Assembly (NCBI GenBank): GCA_041659525.1
Contig: JBAZYC010000001.1
Location: 186,001-250,000, forward strand
Source of the DNA: JAAZKV01 sp041659525
GTDB lineage: Archaea; Iainarchaeota; Iainarchaeia; Iainarchaeales; JAAZKV01
Length of the DNA: 64,000 nt
Direction of reading: 5' to 3'
Part shown: positions 1 through 9,072 of the stretch, piece by piece
Numbering within the stretch: the stretch's first letter is position 1
Layout: every line of letters starts with the position of its first letter
Translations under genes and position numbers: made by a program
Notes under the pieces: generated by a model
Databases searched by the model: none
Told to the model about the DNA's origin: nothing
Seen by the model: the letters and a program-made list of their open reading frames with translations, nothing else

Positions 1-85
1 TAATCAAAAGTATTAGAGTCAGAGTTAGGAAGAAATCTCCCCCGCTTATAGCCCCTTCAAAATCTATTGCAAGTAATGGAACCAT
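1..85 (-). CDS. Partial N-terminus of a probable membrane protein (runs off the left edge)
   Basis: On the minus strand an ATG at position 85 opens a frame that stays open for 28 codons to the window edge. The peptide begins MVPLLAIDFEGAIS and ends in a leucine-rich stretch (LTLTLILLI) that looks like the start of a membrane helix. A weak purine-rich stretch (GAAGGG) lies just before the ATG. The gene is the next one downstream of two small membrane proteins on the same strand, so it may belong to the same transcription unit. Only the first 28 residues are visible and no family can be assigned. The call rests on the open frame, the hydrophobic composition and its position. Confidence 0.45.
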   Translation of the reverse strand, partial: MVPLLAIDFEGAISGGDFFLTLTLILLI

Positions 86-181
86 TTTTTCCCTTCAAAC
101 ATTTTCAATTTTTCTTTCTTTTCTTTTTATTTTATTACTAAATACTATTGTTTTTGGAGATTTATTAACTTACCCTCACAG

Positions 182-231
182 GGTTAATCTACCTTCGAGG
201 TCTAATCTGCCTCGGAGGTTAATCTACCTTT
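182..231. repeat. Three-copy 17-18 bp tandem repeat of imperfect palindromes
   Basis: Three consecutive units (182-198, 199-216, 217-231) follow the pattern AGGTTAATCTACCT with small changes. Each unit is itself an imperfect inverted repeat (AGG at one end, CCT at the other). The block starts 10 bases after the stop codon of the 114-residue membrane protein and lies before the partial gene at the left edge. It could be an operator or a transcript-processing or termination element. The sequence alone does not decide. Confidence 0.6.
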
Positions 232-240
232 ACCCAAAAA

Positions 241-585
241 TCATCTCCTTGGTTTGGTCAAATCCATTACTGTCTTTGATCCCCAAGTAATTATACTAAA
301 TAAACCAAATGAAGCTAAAGTAATTGCAAAGAATCCTGTTGCTCCTACCCACCACCATTTTATCACTAAAAAATAAATTAAGATTCCAGAAATTATTAGA
401 GTAAGTACCCCATTTCCAAGGTATCCTTTTACCGTGCTAAATATTACAAAGATTAGCATGATTTTTACAATAATATCAATTGGTTGAAATAAGTACATTG
501 AAATTGGTAAAAGTATTATTATTGCAACCATTATCCCTAATGCAATAAAGATGAAATTTCCTTTTTGGTTCATTGTAAGTTCCAT
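241..585 (-). CDS. Small integral membrane protein, unknown function (114 aa)
   Basis: A 114-residue protein with about four hydrophobic segments: roughly residues 10-32 (FIFIALGIMVAIIILLPIS), 36-50, 58-74 and 76-98. It ends in a short basic tail. I do not recognise the family. It starts 4 bases after the stop of the 140-residue membrane gene, so the two are almost certainly co-transcribed; a GGGAT stretch upstream could serve as ribosome-binding site. A second ATG four codons in (position 573) is an alternative start. Its place directly downstream of the giant surface-protein genes suggests, but does not show, a role in the same envelope system. Confidence 0.65.
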   Translation of the reverse strand: MELTMNQKGNFIFIALGIMVAIIILLPISMYLFQPIDIIVKIMLIFVIFSTVKGYLGNGVLTLIISGILIYFLVIKWWWVGATGFFAITLASFGLFSIITWGSKTVMDLTKPRR

Positions 586-589
586 TTTT

Positions 590-1012
590 CTATCCCATCC
601 CTCTTGCTCTTCTCATTTGCATTAATCGGTGTTGTTTTTCTCTAAACTCCGGCCCATTAGGTTGTCCAGGTAATTCTCCGCCCCCACCTTCCATTGATTG
701 CTCCATAGCTGCTTGGGGAGCAAGGATAAAGAAATCCATTAATAGTTGAGTTACTCCAAACAAAACTAGCATATACAAAATGTAAATTCCTCCAAAAATC
801 ATGAAGTAATCAAAGATTATGAAGTAAGATAAAACCGCTATTACCATTAACGCTACAGGCCCTTTACCCATGTGTTGGGTTACGTAAGAAATTATTGTTA
901 ATAGAACAAAGATTTTGAGTACCAAAGTCATGTCTGCAAGCAAACCATCCAAAAAAAGGATTGTGGGCATTATTTTCAGCAAAGGTAATAAGGATAATGA
1001 AAAAAACTCCAT
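590..1012 (-). CDS. Small integral membrane protein, unknown function (140 aa)
   Basis: A 140-residue protein with about four hydrophobic segments in the first 95 residues. A hydrophilic tail follows, containing a glycine run (EGGGGELPGQP) and a basic Met/Arg-rich end (HRLMQMRRARGMG). The ATG at 1012 opens the gene about 145 bases after the stop of the first giant protein. The order membrane gene then membrane gene (4-base gap) looks like an operon. The organisation resembles small membrane subunits found near secretion or pilus loci, but no diagnostic motif is visible, so the function is left open. Confidence 0.65.
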   Translation of the reverse strand: MEFFSLSLLPLLKIMPTILFLDGLLADMTLVLKIFVLLTIISYVTQHMGKGPVALMVIAVLSYFIIFDYFMIFGGIYILYMLVLFGVTQLLMDFFILAPQAAMEQSMEGGGGELPGQPNGPEFREKQHRLMQMRRARGMG

Positions 1013-1100
1013 GCACTAAATAGGTTTTTGGAATATAAAAAGATTCTGATTAACTTCTAGAGCTTGTTTGAATTTAATTTAAAAAAATTATTTTGGTTTT

Positions 1101-1136
1101 TTAATTCGCACCCACTAGTGTTACTTCTTTGCCCGC
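1101..1136 (-). repeat. Duplicated C-terminal coding tail downstream of giant protein 1
   Basis: Downstream of the stop codon of the giant gene (1158) and in the same frame lies a second copy of its last codons. The real end reads A-N-K-E-V-T-L-V-G-T-N-stop. The downstream copy reads A-G-K-E-V-T-L-V-G-A-N-stop. Three of the differing codons are synonymous (Leu TTA/CTA, Val GTA/GTG, Gly GGA/GGT). The copy lies behind two in-frame stops, so it is probably not translated as part of the protein. It looks like the end of a paralogous or earlier version of the gene. Confidence 0.7.
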
Positions 1137-1157
1137 AAAGAATTATTTTTTCTTTGT

Positions 1158-4100
1158 TTAATTTGTTCCTACTAATGTTACTTCTTTGTTAGCCATGCTT
1201 GTTGTTGAACCTACTGTTCTTTCTATTACTGCTGGGTTCCACCAAAAGCTAGTTGAGCTTCCGTCGTTTGAAACACAAACAGTTCCTTCTTTTACTGCGT
1301 CAAATAATTTGTCAAGTGTATTAATTGTTCCAGCATCTCCACTTTGTAAGTCATTGTATTTCATTCCTGGTATTCCTTGTAGTACTGATCCGTCACTAAA
1401 TTCGTTAGCTGCTGTCCAAATAGTTGTTCCTTCATTGTTTGAATTAATTGTGTAACTTGATTCGTCTTTTGGAACAAACAAAATTGATTTTAAGTACATG
1501 CTTCCGCTTCTTGTAGCGTCCTTGAATTCGAATCCGTAAACGTTTTCTCCTAGTTTACTCAATCTGTAATCTGGAGAATTGTAATACATTTCTACTGCGT
1601 TACTTCCATAGAAGTCCTTGCTCTTTGCTGCCCCAATCCAGTAACTCAAATTCCCACCAGTACTAATTGCTCCTTTACTATTTTCAATTGAGAAGGCTAA
1701 GTTTCCTGATTGAGTATCCATTGTGTGTTTTAAAATTACTGGAGTTGCATAATTTTGTGTTAGTGCTAAATCTGCTTGGTTTCCACTTACGCTTGCAACA
1801 GCTATTTGTCCTCTTGTTGCAACTGAAGTGTTAACTGCATCGAAAGTTGTTTTTGTTTTAGTAGTAATGTTCATTACTCCGTTGCTTGCTGCATTATAGA
1901 AAGTATATGCTCGATTTCCAGTGCTACTAATTGTAATTTCTTTATCGTTCTCGTTAGTGTAAACGCTTCCGTATCCTTGTCTTCCTCCAGTTGATCCTAG
2001 TAATCCATCAAATGGCATACTATAGAATGGAGAATTGATACTTGGTGATTTTACTTGTAGTAAAGTTATTTCTATTTCAGTATTATTTCCATCAATTACT
2101 CTAAATTGATCAGCTGCTTTTAGTTTTACCCATACATCGTAGAGTCCTGCTTCTATTACATTGTCTCCTGAGTATTTTTTCTTTATTGAGATTTTTCCAC
2201 TATCTAAGTAATCAACTATTTTTCTTTCAGTTGAACCTGGAGAGATTTGTAGCAAAGTGTCTTTGTATTGTTGTTTGAAATCTCTTAGGAAGTCTTCTGT
2301 ATAAGCATCTTTCATTAAATATACTCCAAAGTTAATTGAATTATATAATTCGCTTTCGTTTGCAACGTTAGTTGAGTAAGTCGGAGCACTTTCGTTTGCT
2401 ACGTAGTATAATAATCCTGGTAATCCGCCTATCGCTTCAGTAGTTTGTGGCATCCAACAATTCCCATCAGGTTCTCTATTCAAGAATCCTCGTGATACAC
2501 TTCTTCTGTTTCCCTTTTCTCCATTAACAACCGCTGTAAAGAAATATATTCCTCCGTACTTAGGAGTAGTTGCTTCGAAATTTACTGTACTCTCTCCAAC
2601 TGGAGCAGTCCATTGGTAAGGTGAACCATCAGTAATTGGTTGTCCATCTCCTTTCCATGCATAAGACAGGTAAGTTAATTGTGGGGAACCTGAATTATTT
2701 TGGATTGTAACAGTAGCCACTGATTCATCAGTACTCATGTTTGTTGAGATCGAAATATCTTTTACTCCAACAAATCCATCAGTAACAAGTTGTTTCTTTG
2801 CATTTAGTTGTGCAATTGAATCTGCTACTTCTTGTTCTGTTCCGTCAGGAGGACAAGAGAATTGCCCGCCATTATTTACTAAGAATTCATCAAGGTTAGA
2901 TAATTTCTTTATCAAAGCAATTGTGAATTGTGTTGCATCACAGTAAATGTAATTTGGATTAGTGTAATCACAAGTATTTGAGTTAATTGATTGCCAATCC
3001 CAATCAAGTTTTATTCTTGGTAGTGCTTCTGCTCCAGTTGATCCAGTTAGTGAACCCATGTAACAAGAAGTTGCTTTTCTAATGTAAGCTTCTTCTCCAG
3101 TTGGTTCAGCTGTAATTACTCTTAAGTGATACTTTTGTGAATAATTCCTTGTTCCTATTCCAGAGCATGAACCCGCATCAGAAGCCGATCCTATCCAATA
3201 ATTTCCAAATGAAGAATTAGTGCAGAGCACATCATAATCATTATTTGAACTTGAGTAAGCACTATTTGTTCCACTTGTTGAATATATTTTTGATCCGTGC
3301 GTATTCATATTAGCATTAATTGTTAGAGTACCATATCTTGGAAGAGTATCGCTTAATCCGTTATTTGTAAATCTTAGTGAAACTGTTTCATCTCCGCTAT
3401 ATTGTGCATCAGTGAAATCCCATTCGGGCGAAATATTGTTAAGAGTGAAACTTAGTGCACGAGCATCAGATGGAACTTCTCTAATTACTGATTGACTACT
3501 TCCACTTCCACCTTGTTCTGTAACACTAACTTGGGTTCCTTGTAAGAGCATAACAAAATCATCGAAAGGAACAACTGCATCATACTGTGAATCTGAGCAA
3601 TCAAATTCATCCATCATCATGTAAGCTATAATTCCTCCAACCACTGCACCAATAGCAGTGTATCCTCCTTGAGTTAAGAAATGAGCTTGAGTTACTTTAG
3701 GAGCAACACTACTAATTTCTGGGAAAATTATATTTGAAAATAATACAGTAGGAATATTTGCAATGAAATCTGGGAGAGCCGATTGAGTGACAACAAGTTG
3801 TTGCCAAGTTTTTTTAGAATCAATACTCATAGTACTTGAATCTACAACTATTCCATTTTTTGTAACTAAATAAGTTGGTTCAGTATTTGGTAAAGTAACA
3901 TTTGCCTGAGGAATTTTTGGATAAACAGTACTACTTGAACCATCAGGATTTTGTACTAAAGTTCCAGTTGTACCCAATTCACTAGTTCTAGTAGTCACAT
4001 CAGTTCTAACAATATTAGCTGGACTAGAAGGATTTGAAGGAACAACGGGTGTAACATTTGAAGTGGTCCCAGTAGGTCTAACAGTTGGCGGAGTAGTTGC

Positions 4101-7100
4101 TCCCCCACCAAATGGACTTGCGATCTTGTTTGCAGTCCAAGTATAAGCATTATAAGTTCCACTTGATATATTACCAATTCCAGCCCAATTCCCTACTCGG
4201 TGTGTAAATGAATCTACTTGGTTAGCACTCATTGAAGTTGCAACTGAAGAGTTAATTTTAGAAAGATCATTTGAAGAACTTGTATAAGTAGTTCCATCAT
4301 ATCTAACTACTTTATCCCCGTTTTGCCCAGTATAATATTTTATAGTTTCTCCATTACTTAGTGTCTTTGCTCTTTGATCATTTACACTTGTTCCTGCAAA
4401 ATCAGCATCAGTTAATCCTGTTTTTGAATCGTTAAGTGCTGCTAAATTATCAGGATTTCTAGCCGCTATTTTATCTTGCCTAATTCTAGCATCTTCCCCT
4501 TGTGTAGTAGTACCAGTCTCATCTGTTGTAGGTTTATCAGCATCAACATTTTTCTCAGTCTTTTCATCACCCTTAGTTGTTTTGTTTGCACCCATCCCCA
4601 CCATGTTTCCTAGTGCAGCTCCCATCATTACCCCTGTTAAAATTGTCATATATTTTTGGCTATTTGTAGTTGTATCTTGTTGTCCCCATACGCATCCATT
4701 TGCTTTTACGTTTACTGTTTCAGAAAGCAGTTGGTTTGTTAGTACTATTGAGTCTTCTGCTCCAGTTCCTATTGCTTGGACTTCGAATTTATTTAAGTTA
4801 AAGTATTTTCCATCAGGTTCTGTGAATGATACTGGTAATTCTCCAACGTAAGTGAATCCTGCATTCCCTGCTGTTCTTGCATGAATTGTTATTCCATAAG
4901 TTCCTGGTAAAGAAGGATTATATGCTTCGATTTCTTCAGATCGATTTTGGATTGTAAATGCTTTTTTGCTTAGAGTTATTTTTCCTTCCGCTCCACCTGA
5001 GCAACCTGAATCGTTTTTACAAAGTATTACATCTACTTTTTGTCCTAAGCAAGCTGAAGTATTAATAGTTATTTTTGCTTTTTCTTTAAATCCAACTGGA
5101 GCAGAGTCTGCAGTAATATTCATGCATTCTTTTAGGTTCACTACATTTACTGTATAATTTAAGTTAGCTGGGTTTGTTGAAATTGTTTGGCCTTGGAATT
5201 TTGCTTGTAAAGTAATTGGAATTGATACACTTCTTCCAATTGATTCTTCGCCCGGAGCGTAAGTAATTGTTCCAAATAATTTTTCTCCAGCTTTAATATC
5301 TTTTAGTATTACTCTTGTTCCACCATCAAGTGCGCTTCTTCCTACACTTGTTCCAGCAGAATTTCTAATTGTAATTTCGCCTATTCCTCCAATATCAGGA
5401 GAAGAGGTTACTGATAGATCTCCAATTGGAATGTTTACACTGTTTGATGCACATTGGTTAATCATTTCGAAATCAAATCTTGCTTGTGCTTTTTCTGTTG
5501 TTGCACTCATTTTACCTGGTTTGATTGATAAGCAACTATCTCCAGGATTAGCTTCTGAAGAAACATTTACAGTTAATGGAATATTCACATCGTAAGTTAA
5601 AAATAATTCTGGTTGTTCAAACTCTGCTTTTATGCTTCCGGTTATTGAGATTGGTTCAATGAAATTTCCTTGAGTAATTGAATTAGCCAATCTTATTTTT
5701 AAGAAAGTTAAATCAAGTGTGTCTTCTGGATTAATTGTTCGTTCTTGAGCAGTTATTTCATCAAAGTAAGCTTTCATTGCATCTTCATTAATAGTATCCT
5801 TGAATTTTGCATCAAGTGTAATTGATTTTAGAACCATTTTTTGTTGAGACATATTTGCTAGCGTAATTTGTTTTGTTTCTTCTCTCTTTGAGAAAGTGTT
5901 TAGTGAAACTAGTATTGCTTCTGGAGAGAAAGTAATTGTATCGCTTGAAACGGTTATCACAAACATTAATCTTGCGTATCCTTCTTTTGTTATTTCAAGA
6001 ATTAATTTTGTTTTTTGGAATAGCGCTCCAGAATCTACTACTGCTCTTCCCAGTCTATCAGTACTTTTCGAATCAACTAAGTATTGTTCTACTCCTGGTT
6101 CTTTTGCAAATGTTTTTACACTTGTATCAGGAACATATTCTCCTTTTTCATCTAACACATTTACTTCTATTTGTGTGTTAATGAATGCTGGAATAAATTG
6201 GGGGCTAATTGAAACAGTTAAATCTTTTTCTTTTACAATTGAGAAATTTGTTTCTTTAGTATAAATTATTTTTCCATCAGCGATTAGTTCAAACTTTATT
6301 GCATCTGCTCCTTCTTTTACCCCTTCAAGAGTCATCCCCACTTCAATTGTAGCATTTTTTTCGAAAGTATTTAGTTCAATATTATTTGCTGAATAAATTT
6401 CTCTTGTATTAGTACTACTTGCAATTGAATCCTTTATTTCGTATCCCTTAATCTTTACTCTCTTTTCACTAGAATTATCTCCAAGTACAGTGATATTCAT
6501 GTAAATTGGTTTCTTTGTCTTACTATAATCAATATCAGTATTATTTAGTAATGTAAAGTGGTAATTGTATTCCCCTACTTGATTTAGTGCGTAAGGAGGG
6601 TCAACATAAAGAGAACTTTTCTTTGAGAGTAACCATTCAGAGTTTGCGCAAAATCCGCTTTCGCATACTGATTCTGTTCCAACGTAGTAAACAATTGATT
6701 GGTAACTATCTGCGTAGAAGTCTTGAGTAGCAGTGCTAGCTGGTACTCTTTTATTATCAAATTTTCCTTTGAAGAAGAATTGTAATTCAGAGTTTTGTGG
6801 AGCGGTTTTTGTTATTCTAAAGTATGCTTTTACCTCTCTTGTTCCTTTCCCAAAGTTCTTCCAAAGTACATTACTCCATTTCGCAAGTCCATCAGTAGTA
6901 TTTTCAGAATCATAAGAATATCCTTTTGTTGGGTCATAAGTTACTCCTCTTGTTTCTGAGTAAATGTTAGCACTTTGGATTGAATCTATTTGCATTATAT
7001 CATTTTCTAGCATTGTTTCTTTTCCTACTCTGAAATTAAATAAAGTATCACTATAATCAGCATCAGAGTTTACAAGGAACTTTGCATAATATTTTTTGCC

Positions 7101-8996
7101 TGCAGCCATTGTTTGTACTAAAACATCTGTTTCGTTGTATACTCCTACTAATTTTATTTCTGGTTCAGAGATTTGTTTTAACATAGTTACATTGAAAGTA
7201 TAAGTCTTATCCCCGAAAAGCATTAGTGGGGCTGTGTAGTAAGTTTCGTAAGTTTCTGCTTTTAATCTTAAATAAATTGTTTGTGCTGCTTTTACGCTTC
7301 TTGTTGCTTTTCCATTTTCTAATTGAATTACCCCAGTTAATCCGTGTTCATCAACCATTTTTCCGTCAATAGTAAGTATTTCTGCAGTAGCATCAACCGT
7401 GTCCCCTGCTTCATTTATTGCATTTATTTTTATTGTAGAATTCCCTACTAAGATTGTTACATTGAATTTGCTTTCAATATCAATTGGGACAAGTTTTTCT
7501 ACTGATGAGCCACTAAATGTTCCTTTTATTGCATAAGCGTAAACTAATCCTTCTACTCTTCCTGCAATGAACGTTGCTTCTCCGTTCAAATCAGTTAGAG
7601 AATAATTCTTTGCTTGATAAAGTTCTACTAGTCCATCATTTGATTTGTATTTTAGCATTACTTTTGCATTGATTACTGCAAGTCCATCTTGATCGATTAC
7701 TTTTACAGTTACTTTTCCTGCATTAAGAGTAGTTATTTTTTCAAGTTGCATTGTTACATTCATGTCCCCAGTGAGTTGTTGTTTTACTTCTTTAGGAAAG
7801 TATCCTCCATTAGTATCTCCGAGTTTTTTTCCTGCGAAAGAATATTCCCCAAGGTCAGTGAAAGTAAAAAGTGCTGTTCCGCTAGTGTCAGTTGTCCCTG
7901 AAGCGATTTCTCTTCCATAAGCATCTTTTACGGTAATTATTCCGCCAGAAATTAAAGCGCTTGTAGTATCATCTGTAAGTGTAATTATTACTTTTGATTT
8001 TACTGTTTTTGAAACTTCTATTACCATTTCAAGTCCAGTACTATTTACTTCAATTGTTTTTGAAACAATTCCGTAATTACTTTGAGGATCATAAACTGAT
8101 AAGAAATAAGTTCCTGCTGGCGCTTTTATTGTAGCTTGAGAAGTTAGTTTTGTATCCTCTTCGTAAGTATTTTTTCCATCAAGTTTTACTTTGAAACTTG
8201 CGTCATTTACAGGGAACCCACCTGAGCGTATAGTTATTTTTACAGTTGTGGTTGGCTGTTCTACTCCCTCCAAATAAAGATCAAATAATTGTGAATTAAC
8301 TGAATAAGTTTTTTGTTTGTACTTCGCTTCTGCCACTGTTGCTTGTAATTTACAATTAACTGGTTCAGTTACTTCTACTGGAGTTAATCCCCCAATTTTA
8401 TCAAACACTGCACTTTGTGGTGTTGGCAATATTGTACTGTTTTCACAAGTGAAATTTAAATTTATTTCTTCGTTTACTACTAATCCGTTAGCACTTTTCA
8501 CAAAAACTTTTTTTGTTACTGGCGCAAATATTACTATTGGTGCTTTTAGTTTTACAATCTCTTCCAAAGTTTCATTTACTATAAAAGTTCCTTGATAAGT
8601 TCCTTTGCTTAAATTAATATCTAAAACAATTTCCTGTCCTTTTTTTATTTCACTAAAAGTTAGTGCTCCACTTGCATCCGTTCTTGAGTTTAGGTCTGCT
8701 ACTTGTTCGTTTCCTTGCATTACTTTTGCAAAAATCAAAGTATCATAAACTGGTTTGCCATCATTTGTAACAAAAGTAAAAGTTGCATCATAAACTTGGT
8801 TTGATCCAAGTAATAAAAATACTCCAAACGCGATTAATAAGAAAACTATTAGTAAAAAAAGTAAGAAACTTGGTATAACACTATCAACTGCGTCAACTAT
8901 TCCATAAATTGGTACTTTTGTATTTATTTTGTCTATAACAGCGTACCATTTTTCTTCAAGTGAGTAGTAAATATCTTTGATTGCGTTTAGAACCAT
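1158..8996 (-). CDS. Giant N-terminally anchored surface protein 1 (2612 aa)
   Basis: A 2612-residue protein predicted to stand on the outside of the cell, held by one N-terminal membrane helix (about residues 43-64). The first 42 residues carry the motif shared by all four giants here: KDIYYSLEEKWY, then VP, then IPSF at the membrane. Residues about 70-560 are Ig-like, carboxypeptidase-regulatory-like repeats (for example TNDGKPV). More beta-rich, Asn/Thr/Ser-rich segments follow, with many N-x-S/T sequons. Two glycine-rich hydrophobic segments (about 1444-1472 and 1769-1799) bracket a hydrophilic, Thr/Gly/Asn-rich insert of about 300 residues. A conserved cysteine module with IKLDWDW and YIYCDATQF lies at about 1977-2039, and a GRQGYG motif near 2320. 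There is no C-terminal membrane helix or sorting signal. Topology and exposure are inferred; the function is unknown. Confidence 0.85.
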   Translation of the reverse strand: MVLNAIKDIYYSLEEKWYAVIDKINTKVPIYGIVDAVDSVIPSFLLFLLIVFLLIAFGVFLLLGSNQVYDATFTFVTNDGKPVYDTLIFAKVMQGNEQVADLNSRTDASGALTFSEIKKGQEIVLDINLSKGTYQGTFIVNETLEEIVKLKAPIVIFAPVTKKVFVKSANGLVVNEEINLNFTCENSTILPTPQSAVFDKIGGLTPVEVTEPVNCKLQATVAEAKYKQKTYSVNSQLFDLYLEGVEQPTTTVKITIRSGGFPVNDASFKVKLDGKNTYEEDTKLTSQATIKAPAGTYFLSVYDPQSNYGIVSKTIEVNSTGLEMVIEVSKTVKSKVIITLTDDTTSALISGGIITVKDAYGREIASGTTDTSGTALFTFTDLGEYSFAGKKLGDTNGGYFPKEVKQQLTGDMNVTMQLEKITTLNAGKVTVKVIDQDGLAVINAKVMLKYKSNDGLVELYQAKNYSLTDLNGEATFIAGRVEGLVYAYAIKGTFSGSSVEKLVPIDIESKFNVTILVGNSTIKINAINEAGDTVDATAEILTIDGKMVDEHGLTGVIQLENGKATRSVKAAQTIYLRLKAETYETYYTAPLMLFGDKTYTFNVTMLKQISEPEIKLVGVYNETDVLVQTMAAGKKYYAKFLVNSDADYSDTLFNFRVGKETMLENDIMQIDSIQSANIYSETRGVTYDPTKGYSYDSENTTDGLAKWSNVLWKNFGKGTREVKAYFRITKTAPQNSELQFFFKGKFDNKRVPASTATQDFYADSYQSIVYYVGTESVCESGFCANSEWLLSKKSSLYVDPPYALNQVGEYNYHFTLLNNTDIDYSKTKKPIYMNITVLGDNSSEKRVKIKGYEIKDSIASSTNTREIYSANNIELNTFEKNATIEVGMTLEGVKEGADAIKFELIADGKIIYTKETNFSIVKEKDLTVSISPQFIPAFINTQIEVNVLDEKGEYVPDTSVKTFAKEPGVEQYLVDSKSTDRLGRAVVDSGALFQKTKLILEITKEGYARLMFVITVSSDTITFSPEAILVSLNTFSKREETKQITLANMSQQKMVLKSITLDAKFKDTINEDAMKAYFDEITAQERTINPEDTLDLTFLKIRLANSITQGNFIEPISITGSIKAEFEQPELFLTYDVNIPLTVNVSSEANPGDSCLSIKPGKMSATTEKAQARFDFEMINQCASNSVNIPIGDLSVTSSPDIGGIGEITIRNSAGTSVGRSALDGGTRVILKDIKAGEKLFGTITYAPGEESIGRSVSIPITLQAKFQGQTISTNPANLNYTVNVVNLKECMNITADSAPVGFKEKAKITINTSACLGQKVDVILCKNDSGCSGGAEGKITLSKKAFTIQNRSEEIEAYNPSLPGTYGITIHARTAGNAGFTYVGELPVSFTEPDGKYFNLNKFEVQAIGTGAEDSIVLTNQLLSETVNVKANGCVWGQQDTTTNSQKYMTILTGVMMGAALGNMVGMGANKTTKGDEKTEKNVDADKPTTDETGTTTQGEDARIRQDKIAARNPDNLAALNDSKTGLTDADFAGTSVNDQRAKTLSNGETIKYYTGQNGDKVVRYDGTTYTSSSNDLSKINSSVATSMSANQVDSFTHRVGNWAGIGNISSGTYNAYTWTANKIASPFGGGATTPPTVRPTGTTSNVTPVVPSNPSSPANIVRTDVTTRTSELGTTGTLVQNPDGSSSTVYPKIPQANVTLPNTEPTYLVTKNGIVVDSSTMSIDSKKTWQQLVVTQSALPDFIANIPTVLFSNIIFPEISSVAPKVTQAHFLTQGGYTAIGAVVGGIIAYMMMDEFDCSDSQYDAVVPFDDFVMLLQGTQVSVTEQGGSGSSQSVIREVPSDARALSFTLNNISPEWDFTDAQYSGDETVSLRFTNNGLSDTLPRYGTLTINANMNTHGSKIYSTSGTNSAYSSSNNDYDVLCTNSSFGNYWIGSASDAGSCSGIGTRNYSQKYHLRVITAEPTGEEAYIRKATSCYMGSLTGSTGAEALPRIKLDWDWQSINSNTCDYTNPNYIYCDATQFTIALIKKLSNLDEFLVNNGGQFSCPPDGTEQEVADSIAQLNAKKQLVTDGFVGVKDISISTNMSTDESVATVTIQNNSGSPQLTYLSYAWKGDGQPITDGSPYQWTAPVGESTVNFEATTPKYGGIYFFTAVVNGEKGNRRSVSRGFLNREPDGNCWMPQTTEAIGGLPGLLYYVANESAPTYSTNVANESELYNSINFGVYLMKDAYTEDFLRDFKQQYKDTLLQISPGSTERKIVDYLDSGKISIKKKYSGDNVIEAGLYDVWVKLKAADQFRVIDGNNTEIEITLLQVKSPSINSPFYSMPFDGLLGSTGGRQGYGSVYTNENDKEITISSTGNRAYTFYNAASNGVMNITTKTKTTFDAVNTSVATRGQIAVASVSGNQADLALTQNYATPVILKHTMDTQSGNLAFSIENSKGAISTGGNLSYWIGAAKSKDFYGSNAVEMYYNSPDYRLSKLGENVYGFEFKDATRSGSMYLKSILFVPKDESSYTINSNNEGTTIWTAANEFSDGSVLQGIPGMKYNDLQSGDAGTINTLDKLFDAVKEGTVCVSNDGSSTSFWWNPAVIERTVGSTTSMANKEVTLVGTN
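3600..4665 (-). other. Variable insert of giant 1, bracketed by two glycine-rich hydrophobic segments
   Basis: Within giant 1, segment A (TGVMMGAALGNMVGMGAN) and segment B (YTAIGAVVGGIIAYMMM) are glycine-rich and hydrophobic with GxxxG spacing. The roughly 300 residues between them are hydrophilic and rich in Thr, Ser, Asn and Gly (for example a TPPTVRPTGTTSNVTP stretch). The paired segments recur in giants 2 and 4 around inserts of different length and composition. Confidence 0.6.
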
Positions 8997-9072
8997 TGTG
9001 AAACACTTTCTTTAAGTTAAAAATTAATTATCTGCTATTAGGCTACTTTCTTTTTGCAACCCGTTAGTTAAT

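Noticed and set aside
182..231. CRISPR array
   Set aside because: Units are contiguous without spacers and too short. No cas gene or repeat-spacer pattern is seen anywhere in the window.
1101..1160. Stop-codon readthrough to extend giant 1 into the duplicated tail
   Set aside because: Two in-frame TAA codons separate the copies and no readthrough or selenocysteine-type structure is visible. A leftover tail is simpler.
5896..6264. Plus-strand reading frame of 122 codons inside giant gene 1
   Set aside because: It is antisense to a strongly supported coding region, has no promoter or ribosome-binding site, and its composition mirrors the sense codons. The same applies to other antisense frames of 60-140 codons across the giant genes (for example 13123-13515 and 30496-30894).
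1158..8996. Sortase or archaeosortase signal at the C-termini of the giants
   Set aside because: None of the four ends in a hydrophobic helix followed by basic residues. Anchoring is by the N-terminal helix.
9024..9060. Third case of a duplicated C-terminal tail, after giant 2 (KES-like peptide)
   Set aside because: A loosely similar peptide can be read, but it is out of frame with the gene and the match is only a few codons.
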